This document shows, piece by piece, positions 45,518 to 54,578 of a stretch of DNA of 64,000 bases. This DNA comes from Beroe forskalii (lineage: Eukaryota > Ctenophora > Nuda > Beroida > Beroidae): contig WFMF01000007.1 in NCBI GenBank assembly GCA_011033025.1, forward strand, positions 186,001 to 250,000, in the 5' to 3' direction. Every line of letters begins with the position of its first letter. Position 1 is the stretch's first letter. Under the pieces are notes generated by a model, which worked only from the letters and a program-made list of their open reading frames with translations, made no database searches and was not told the origin of the DNA. Made by a program: the position numbers and the translations under genes.

Positions 45518-47745
45518 TACCTCACCTGTGGGGAGTGATGCTGACATACCTCACCTGTGGGGAGTGATGCTGACATACCTCACCTGTGGGGAGTGATGCT
45601 GCATACCTCACCTGTGGGGAGTGATGCTGACATACCTCACCTGTGTCCTGTGGGGAGTGATGCTGCATACCTCACCTGTGGGGAGTGATGCTGCATACCT
45701 CACCTGTGGGGAGTGATGCTGCATACCTCACCTGTGGGGAGTGATGCTGACATACCTCACCTGTGGGGAGTGATGCTGCATACCTCACCTTTGGGGAGTG
45801 ATGCTAACATACCTCACCTGTGGGGAGTGATGCTGCATACCTCACCTTTGGGGAGTGATGCTAACATACCTCACCTTTGGGGAGTGATGCTAACATACCT
45901 CACCTGTGGGGAGTGATGCTGACATACCTCACCTGTGGGGAGTGATGCTGCATACCTCACCTGTGGGGAGTGATGCTGGCATACCTCACCTGTGTCCTGT
46001 GGGGAGTGATGCTGCATACCTCACCTTTGGGGAGTGATGCTAACATACCTCACCTGTGGGGAGTGATGCTGCATACCTCACCTGTGGGGAGTGATGCTGA
46101 CATACCTCACCTGTGGGGAGTGATGCTGCATACCTCACCTGTGGGGAGTGATGCTGACATACCTCACCTGTGGGGAGTGATGCTGCATACCTCACCTGTG
46201 GGGAGTGATGCTGCATACCTCACCTGTGGGGAGTGATGCTGCATACCTCACCTGTGGGGAGTGATGCTGACATACCTCACCTGTGGGGAGTGATGCTGCA
46301 TACCTCACCTTTGGGGAGTGATGCTAACATACCTCACCTGTGGGGAGTGATGCTGCATACCTCACCTGTGGGGAGTGATGCTAACATACCTCACCTGTGG
46401 GGAGTGATGCTAACATACCTCACCTGTGGGGAGTGATGCTGACATACCTCACCTGTGGGGAGTGATGCTGACATACCTCACCTGTGGGGAGTGATGCTGC
46501 ATACCTCACCTGTGGGGAGTGATGCTGCATACCTCACCTGTGGGGAGTGATGCTGACATACCTCACCTGTGGGGTGATGCTGCATACCTCACCTGTGGAG
46601 GAGTGTCTTGACATACTCACCTGTGGGGAGTGATGCTGCATACCTCACCTGTGGGGTGATGCTTTGACATACCTCACCTGTGGGGAGTGCACATACCTCA
46701 CCTGTGGGGAGTGATGCTGCATACCTACACAGAAAGTCACTGCATACCTCTCACCTGTGGGGAGTGACATACACCTCACCTGTGAGTGATGACATACCTC
46801 ACCTGTGGGGAGTGATGCTGCATACCTCACCTGTGGGGAGTGTGCTGCATACCTCACCTGTGGGGTGATGCTGACATACCTCACCTGTGGGGAGTGATGC
46901 ACATACCTCACCTGTGGGGAGATGCTGACATACCTCACCTGTGGGGAGTGATGCTGCATACCTCACCTGTGAGATGCTGACATACCTCACCTGTGGGAGT
47001 GATGCTGACATACTCACCTGTGGGGGATGCTGATCACCTTTGACATACCTCACCTGTGGGTGCTGACACCTCACCTGTGGGGGTGATTTGACATACCTCA
47101 CCTGTGGGGGTACTTTGGCATACCTCACCTGTGGGATGAGGTGATGCTGCATACTCATCACCTGTGGGGAGTGATGCTGCATACCTCACCTGTGGGGAGT
47201 GATGCTGACATACCTCACCTGTGGGGAGTGATGCTGCATACCTCACCTGTGGGGAGTGATGCTGCATACCTCACCTGTGGGGAGTGATGCTGACATACCT
47301 CACCTGTGGGGAGTGATGCATACCTCACCTGGGGAGTGATGCTGACTGCATACCTCACCTGTGGGGAGTGATGCTGCATACCTCACCTGTGGGGAGTGAT
47401 GCTGCATACCTCACCTGTGGGGAGTGATGCTGACATACCTCACCTGTGGGGAGTGATGCTGACATACCTCACCTGTGGGGAGTGATGCTGACATACCTCA
47501 CCTGTGGGGAGTGATGCTGACATACCTCACCTGTGGGGAGTGATGCTGCATACCTCACCTGTGGGGAGTGATGCTACATAACTCACCTGTGGGGAGTGAT
47601 GCTGCATACCTCACCTGTGGGGAGTGATGCTGACATACCTCACCTGTGGGGAGTGATGCTGACATACCTCACCTGTGGGGAGTGATGCTGACATACCTCA
47701 CCTGTGGGGAGTGATGCTACATACCTCACCTGTGGGGAGTGATGC
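45518..47745. repeat. 28/29-bp minisatellite carrying the REM exon acceptor (block B only)
   Basis: About 75 units of CACCTGTGGGGAGTGATGCTG(A)CATACCT. On the minus strand each reads TCACTCCCCACAG|GTGAGGTATG(T/C)CAGCA, the acceptor and first bases of the REM exon. Block A has this sequence only once (20315-20335). Units between about 46560 and 47160 are scrambled. Confidence 0.93.
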
Positions 47746-48341
47746 TGAGGAGAGGTGGCTGTTGGAAATGGTTTCTTACACCTTTCAGAACTTCACGGAG
47801 GTTGGCGTGTCGGTTCCAGAAAAGAGTCAAAAGGTAAAAGGATTAAATCAAATGCCGTTTAAAATAGTTAACATTTAACTTTCATTAATTGGATCATGCA
47901 GTGTTTTAGTAATTATTTTAGGATAAAAAATCTCGATCTGGCAACAGCTTGATTTTTTGGTTCAAAGGGCCGGTCAAAAAAGGCTGGCTAAATAAAGGCC
48001 AAAAAGGAATGTTTTTGTGATTTTAGTATCCTTTGAACAATCACACCTAAGGGCTTTTCCTTTTGAAGCCCTTAGTGGTTCCCAAAGTGGGTTTCCAATG
48101 AACCAGTGACCTGTGTCAGGTGTGAAAACCTTAAGAAAAAGCCTACCGGCAGAGAACTCTGAGAGACTGGGAGCGAGTAATCCCCCTCCACGTGTTCCTC
48201 ATAACAAATACTTGCAAAGCGGACCGGCCGCAGCGCCGCCTCGTAGCATTCGCTACGGTCTTTAGGGATACGGGCGATGTACTTAACATTCGCACCACAG
48301 TTTGTAAAGATGATCTGGTAGTAATAATGCATCAAGTCATG

Positions 48342-48415
48342 CTGCACAAGAGTGAAGAAGTTAGTTAGAAGAGTAAAGAAGTTAGTTGGAAGAGTGAAGA
48401 AGTTAGTTAGAAGGG
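48342..48415. repeat. 21-bp branch-point repeat (block B)
   Basis: About three units of the AAGAGTGAAGAAGTTAGTTAG family upstream of exon 48147-48341, against six or seven in block A. Confidence 0.8.
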
Positions 48416-48419
48416 CAAT

Positions 48420-51200
48420 GAAATCAAAACAGCATTAAACAGAAATAAAAGCGCGCGCAATCCATCTACACGTGCACTGTGCAGCTACAGCAACGCGCGC
48501 ACGTGGGCGCCTCAAAATAATTCTACAAAAGACAAAAGACGTTATGACTCACAAAAAAACTTACAGAGAATGGGAAATTATAATAGAGATAAGTGAGTAT
48601 ATTCTATTAAGTGAAAAGGTTCTAAAGAGAATGCAAGCGACAGAGTAACAGGAAATATTGAGTAATGGTCACCTTATCGAATAACACATTGCGTCAATCA
48701 CACAAGGAGCTTCCAACACTGACGAAGTGGTGAGCTGACTTAGCTCCCATTATTAAGTACGGTGTTTCAATTCTGCTGCAAATGATACGCCATTAAGGAC
48801 TCGAGGAAGTTTGAAATGCCGCAAATAGTGAGGAGGTGTGAGATCCCATTGTGCACTGCAGCGACGTCCCATCTCCTACCACAACATCTGCAGAATCAGG
48901 AGAAACAAATTGCTTTTATTTTTGAGTGTGAGCAAAGAAGAGCTGCTCAAAGAGTCGGAACCATTATACCATATTAATAACTTCCATTTAAATCTTCGTT
49001 TTTCTGTTACTAGTCGCGAGGTTACCATCACAAAGTTAAATTTAATGGCTCGCCGAGAGTACTTAGAAATCAAGGTGTCTATAGAATCAGATGAATTCAC
49101 AGGTAGCACCATCATCTAATCGTACATCATGGTGCTCTCAGAGTAATAAGGTGATTGCTCGATAAATTCATAATTCAAGGTTCTGTAACTTTGTAACGGC
49201 GAATAAGTGTAAAGAGTGATATTGTGTCTCGCACTTCAATTATCGAACAAACGGAAGCAGGAGTCAGTGCAGGTTTTTACTTTCGTTTGAGCTATACATA
49301 AAGTCTGTCGACCTTCCTTATCCTAGGCCGAGATACAAGAGTTCGACCATGCATATACTCATATAGTGCCAAAAAGGGCGTTGCCGATTTTGGCCCAAAC
49401 AACATCAGGGCCAATTTTTATCTAGATGTTGTGAATAATTGAAATCAGTCCGAGAGAAAACGCTTATCACACAAATAAAATAACTAACGACTAAGCTGAT
49501 CTGAACCTTTGGTCGTGAACTATTTTCCGTTTCCGAGTAACAATACTGAAAATTTCAGCGACCGAATTTCTTTTGACTTCTTGAAACTTGAAATTCAATC
49601 TTTGACGAAAATCAAACAGAAGACAATATATTGAATCGTCTTTGATATAAAAGCAGGAACCACCAGAACCAAACCAACCAACCCAGCCTGAAACAAAGTA
49701 AAATCTCGCTAAAATTTGGAATCACTCGGTCATACGAGTGAAAGTCGCTGACAAACCTGCGACATACCTGTGTTGCAGGTGTGTCGGCGAGATCCAGTCG
49801 TGCGACGAACCAACCGAAGCCACCTAACTCTAACACTAACCTTAACTTAACCCGGTCCAAACCCTAAACCACCTCAGAACCACCCAAAAGCTATAGTTTG
49901 GGTGGGGTGAGGGTTCGAATGGTTCCACTTTTTGGATGGTTTCGGGGTGGGTTTGGTGGTTTCAAGGTGGGCTTGGTGGTTTGGGGTGGTTCCTGCTTTT
50001 AGAAGGTATCGAATCTTTTAATCAGAGTTTGCTAACATAGCGAAAGCACTGCACTGTTACCTAAGCATGGCCAAGTTTGGGACATGAGGTCATAAAAATC
50101 ATTATGAAAAGCAGAGAAATCTTAGTTTGGCTTCTACAGTACAACAGTGCTGTAACTATAGCATTACAGTTTATAGCATTACAGTTTGCACTATTACAAC
50201 TCTAAAGCAGCAGAGAATTAAAGGACTTTTCCATCAATACTTTCATTCGAGGGCCGGGGGGGGGGGGGTGCCAAAAAAGTGGGTGGACCTATATGAATCG
50301 AATTTACGCCTGCACATTGAAAATTGCAATCGTCTCCCCTCCCCCTATCAGTATCGACATATCAGTAGTGTCTATCACTTATGCCTAGGACTAGTGTCTA
50401 CGACTATTCGTCATCGTATCATTGTCCCAAGTAAACAGGAGACAGGTGCCACATCTGACGTATATTAAAACACCCAACTAAGCAACTTAAACGTAGCATT
50501 AACATTTAACTCATCTGCATGATTAAAATGCTCCTATTAAAGCAGGATGTCAGAATCCGAGACATCTGACATCTCGAACGGTCCATCAACCCCAATAATC
50601 ATCAACTTTCTACTTTCTTAGGATGAAATTTTCAAATAATCACGGCGCCTAGACCAATAAAGCTGTCTCGATATTACTGAAATGGGCATAATTTAGGCAT
50701 GAAAGCTACCATAAAGTACAAATTAGAACTAAAAGTGATACATGGATCGCTGAGTCCTGAGAAGAAAGAATTTTCATTCCTTATTTAACGTTATTTAACG
50801 TTTTCACGACGAGAGTTTTTGTTTAATAAATGGCATTTAATTTCTGAGGACATGTTATGTCCGAGGAAATTTAATTATGATTTTTATAGGACGTGTATTT
50901 AACATTTTTGAAAAAAAAATGCTTTAATGTTAAAAGTATAATTAAACTGTATACCTACACGTCATGTAAAATTCACAAAGAAGCAGTAAAAACCTTCCAC
51001 GAGTGGGCACTGGACATTTAACGCGCCTGATATGAAACATGACGAATCAACTCAAGGTCCATTGTCCCATTCATTTATCAGTGTGATTGAGCTGATGTTC
51101 TATTGTCTATTGTGTTCGGTAGGTATAATATCCACCATGGACCTCAAATTAAAATTAAAGATGAAATTTGAAATAATTTACCACAAAGCGTGAAAAGTAA
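48420..51200. other. Intronic part of block B
   Basis: Parallels 21200-23914 of block A, including the foldback near 49656-50000 and the poly-G run near 50257. I see no capping-enzyme exon here, although the RNGTT gene just upstream should continue in this direction. Confidence 0.45.
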
Positions 51201-51204
51201 ACTG

Positions 51205-52410
51205 AATGCTAGAATAGAAATGCTTGATGCAGGTATTATCTTAAGAGAGGATTACTAAGTTAAACTGAATGCTAGAATAGAAATGCTTGATGCAGGTATT
51301 ATCGTAAGAGAAGATTAATAAGTTAAACTGAATGATAGAATAGAAATGCTTGATGCAGGTATTATCGTAAGAGAGAATTACTAAGTTAAACTGAATGCTA
51401 GAATAGAAATGCTTGATGCAGGTATTATCGTAAGAGAGTATTACTAAGTTAAACTGAATGCTAGAATAGAAATGCTTGATGTAGGTATTATCGTAAGAGA
51501 ATATTACTAAGTTAAACTGAATGCTAGAATAGAAATGCTTGATGCAGGTATTATCGTAAGAGATTACATAAGTTAAACTGAATGCTAGAATAGAAATGCT
51601 TGATGCAGGTATTATCGTAAGAGAGGATTACTAAGTTAAACTGAATGCTAGAATAGAAATGCTTGATGCAGGTATTATCGTAAGAGAGGATTACTAAGTT
51701 AAACTGAATGCTAGAATAGAAATGCTTGATGGTATTATCGTAAGAGAGGATTACTAAGTTAAACTGAATGCTAGAATAGAAATGCTTGATGCAGGTATTA
51801 TCGTAAGAGAAGATTACTAAGTTAAACTGAATGCTAGAATAGAAATGCTTGATGGTATTATCGTAAGAGAGGATTACTGTTAAACTGAATGCTAGAATAG
51901 AAATGCTTGATGCAGGTATTATCGTAAGAGAAGATAAGTTAAACTGAATGCTAGAATAGAAATGCTTGATGCAGGTATTATCAAGAGGATTACTAAGTTA
52001 AACTGAATGCTAGAATAGAAATGCTTGATGCAGGTATTATCGTAAGATTACTAAGTTAAACTGAATGCTAGAATAGAAATGCTTGATGCAGGTATTATCG
52101 TAAGAGAGATTACTAAGTTAAACTGAATGCTAGAATAGAAATGCTTGATGCAGGTATTATCGTAAGAGAGGATTACTAAGTTAATAAACTGAATGATAGA
52201 ATAGAAATGCTTGATGGTATTATCGTAAGATTACTAAGTTAAACTGAATGCTAGAATAGAAATGCTTGATGCAGGTATTATCGTAAGAGAGGATTAAGTT
52301 AAACTGAATGCTAGAATAGAAATGCTTGAGCAGGTATTATCGTAAGAGAGGATTACTAAGTTAAACTGAATGCTAGAATAGAAATGCTTGATGCAGGTAT
52401 CGTAAGAGAA
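51205..52410. repeat. 63-bp minisatellite (block B)
   Basis: About 19 units of the family seen at 23915-29508. The right limit of the segmental duplication lies in this array, about 90 bp from the donor of RNGTT exon 3. Confidence 0.92.
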
Positions 52411-52502
52411 AATCACCATGTTCTAAAGTAGGAAACTCATTAAAATTTACCCCAACAGTCGAGCCCTCTCTTCATGATTCATTGCGTGCACTGTCTACTG
52501 AC

Positions 52503-52589
52503 CTGGTTGTCTGTTTTCTTTGAAGAGTTGGAAAGCAGCCTCCACACTGGTACTACACTCCCGAACCAGGTACGATATTATCATGTACC
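52503..52589 (-). CDS. RNGTT: RNGTT exon 3
   Basis: GYMIISYLVRECSTSVEAAF continuing QLFKENRQPG matches [20 protein letters not shown] and FAQARPPG. Acceptor CCCACAG, donor CCAG|GTCAGT; ends one base into a codon. No later exon with matching phase and family was found. Confidence 0.92.
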
Positions 52590-53490
52590 CTGTGGGTAAT
52601 AGATAATCAGACTCTAGAATTTAACAAACAAAAAGCAAACTTAAAGTTTATTGATTTCAGCGATCAGCACAGTCATAGCGGTCATTCATATTATCAAAGA
52701 ATCAAACAATAAATACTGTAAAAAAAGTCTATCTACGCATAACACATTTTGATTGCATTACAAGCGTCCATATCGAATCAGATCCCCTGACAATAGCGCA
52801 CCTGTCCTATTGAAGCCATGAGTACAGTGCACGCCGATCACTTTCCCAGGGTTCTTGCTCCAGAAGATGTTGCAGATACTGATGAACTTGTTAACTTGTT
52901 CATTGTTAGGCACTGCTCCGAACCCAGCACACTTTATCTTAACGTACTCAACTCCGTCCTCTTCGAATAGGGTCTTGTCGTAAAACCTGCAGAACCCCGA
53001 GAGTGTTATTATTTGTTACAGGACCAATTTTCATTTTGGCTGGAATTGTGTATTTCAATTTCAATCTAATTTATTTTCAAGATTGCAGATTTTCAAGATT
53101 GCAGATAAATTGCAGATTCTCACCTATCAGTTTTGGAAAGATCTATGATAAGTCGCAGATTCTCACCTATCAGTTTTAGACAAATCTATGATAAGTCCCA
53201 GATTCTCACCTATCAGTTTTGTAAAGGTCTATTCGAAAAGTCTCAGATTCTCACCTATCAGTTTTAGAGAGATCTATGATAAGTCCCAGATTCTCCACGC
53301 CGTCAACCAACATCCCCGGACTAAACCGACACTCTTCTGGTACGTTGTCATTGAACTTCTTATCTAGGGGGGTTTTGAGGGCCAGAAACCGGGGTCCTGG
53401 CATGACGGAACCTTTCCGGGGGCAGTGGAGCCATCGCGGGGGCACTTCTGTAGAGGAACCGCCTGACTTCCTCTTACCACTGAGGTTCAT
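52503..53490 (-). CDS. RNGTT: mRNA capping enzyme, 5' part (triphosphatase domain), truncated
   Basis: Three exons (53255-53490, 52802-52986, 52503-52589) join in phase and encode about 169 residues matching the N-terminal RNA 5'-triphosphatase domain of metazoan capping enzymes, a cysteine-phosphatase fold that removes the gamma phosphate of nascent mRNA in the nucleus. The signature HCTHGFNRTG fits the HCx5R(T/S)G active site. The guanylyltransferase domain (KADGTR motif) that should follow is absent; downstream are a 63-bp array and block B. The ATG at 53488-53490 opens MNLSGKRKSGG before the conserved PPRWLHCPRKG. NUP107 ends about 990 bp upstream. Either the gene is broken here or the assembly skips its 3' half. 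Confidence 0.9.
52802..52986 (-). CDS. RNGTT: RNGTT exon 2 with phosphatase active site
   Basis: RFYDKTLFEEDGVEYVKIKC and GKVIGVHCTHGFNRTG match capping enzymes ([20 protein letters not shown] ... LIGVHCTHGFNRTG). The catalytic Cys and Arg are present. TTCTGCAG acceptor, ACAG|GTGCGC donor. Confidence 0.95.
53105..53293. repeat. ~43-bp repeat of RNGTT exon-1 end and donor
   Basis: Four units, each on the minus strand giving GACTTATCATAGATCTTTCC then AAAACTGATAG|GTGAGAATCTG: about 30 coding bases for LIIDLSKTDR plus the 5' splice site. The first unit is the true exon end; the other three lie in the intron with few changes. Confidence 0.9.
53255..53490 (-). CDS. RNGTT: RNGTT exon 1
   Basis: ATG plus 77 codons and two bases. 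VPPRWLHCPRKG, FLALKTPLDKKFNDNVPEE and LGLIIDLSKTDR match the capping-enzyme N-terminus (PPRWLNCPRRG ... FLPLKTMLGPRYD ... LVDLTNTSR). Donor TAG|GTGAGA. The exon end is repeated downstream. Confidence 0.92.
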
Positions 53491-54476
53491 GCTAGGAAAT
53501 AGGTTTAATGTAGGATAACTTCATTAGACTTCCTCTAACCTCAGCTCTTAGGTAGGCCGTAGGAAATGTGTTTAACTTGGTTAAAATTACGATTTATTAC
53601 TCTATTAACTTAAGTTCATGCTAGGAAAATAGAAAATAGTCAAACTTTAAAAGTAAAAAAGTAAAAAGGATAAATATAACGTGTATTTACGCAGCGTAAG
53701 ATTGTGAAACGGCGTGATTGCAATTCAATTTTGATAGCCAATGCACAGTAGCCAGTGCTATTGGCTACTACACCAACATTGCAGTTGTCTATTATGATTA
53801 AGAATGCGAATAATTTGATACAATTTATATAATGTTTACATCAAAATATTATTATATTTAAAGCAATCAAATCATATAATTTAACAGTTTAAAAATGGTT
53901 GATCTAACTAGGATCCAAAACGCAACGTCAAAGTGCAGAAAACAGTCAGCACAGGCCAAATTACAGATTTGAAATTTATTAAAAATCTTGCCTTCAACCA
54001 CCATTATCACTACAAACTTGAGTGTAAAAAGTGCACTTTGCACTTAAAACCTTCATAAAAACCTTATCAAAAATAAAATTTGAGACCTTTAAATGAAACG
54101 AGTACTCTGGTGGACAAGATTATGAAACCATTATTTATTGATTTAACCGCAGTACCAAAAATTCAGTCAAAATATCCAGGTGTAGTAAACCTCATGTAAA
54201 TAACTCCAAATCAAGTCAAACATGGACAGATCAGAAGTTCATTGCATACAGTGCATCTTTAAACTTGGATGTTTGGCTTACAAAAACTCCACTTTGAACG
54301 AGCATTCACATTCCACATGAGATATTAATGTCACGCACAAGAAGTTAGTAGTTAAGAGTGAAGCTTGAATCACAATTTCAGATGAAGGTTTGAAGACACC
54401 CCCTCTCATGATCCAGTTTTGGTGGGTTAGGCTGGATCCCATGATCCATGCTGTTGCATATTCCAATGTTGTTGGG
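53491..54476. other. NUP107-RNGTT intergenic region
   Basis: AT-rich, no exon seen. It should hold the 3' end of NUP107 (AATAAA on the minus strand at 54134-54139, about 340 bases past the stop) and the RNGTT promoter, for which I see no named element. Confidence 0.45.
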
Positions 54477-54578
54477 TCAGGCTGGGGTGTCTGAGTTCTT
54501 GTCAGCGTTATACCCCAGAGGGTCACACTCGCATCGGATAGACGCGTCGTAGATAAGGTCGAGCAGTTGCTTCAACTC
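54477..54578 (-). CDS. NUP107: NUP107 last exon
   Basis: [20 protein letters not shown] continuing [13 protein letters not shown] and TGA; matches ELRKLLQKLRESS...DPLGYEIQL. Acceptor ACCTCCAG, phase 0. Confidence 0.93.
   Translation of the reverse strand, partial: ELKQLLDLIYDASIRCECDPLGYNADKNSDTPA

Larger units (their letters stand above)
42388..48341 (-). pseudogene. RASGRF: Partial second copy of RasGRF exons (REM and half of CDC25)
   Basis: Seven exons parallel block A: 48147-48341, 45364-45525, 44958-45058, 44159-44252, 43837-43952, 43462-43644 and 42388-42591. Splice sites and phases are kept. The last exon has a net 4-base deletion (204 against 208 bases) that shifts the frame after MVA and reaches a stop about 17 codons later. 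On its own this set cannot make a whole exchange factor. It may be a real partial duplication or the other allele placed in tandem by the assembler; nearly all exon differences are synonymous, which favours a copy that was recently functional. Confidence 0.8.
41790..52410. repeat. Block B of the segmental duplication
   Basis: Near-copy of 13846 to about 24000 plus part of the 63-bp array, in the same orientation. It lies between RNGTT exon 3 and the first visible RasGRF exon. Exons are well conserved and the arrays differ greatly in length. Block B has no DH-PH exons upstream within it and no CDC25 C-terminal exons downstream. Confidence 0.93.

Noticed and set aside
53276..53518. Plus-strand frame opposite RNGTT exon 1
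   Set aside because: It is the shadow of the minus-strand exon, which has clear homology and splice sites.
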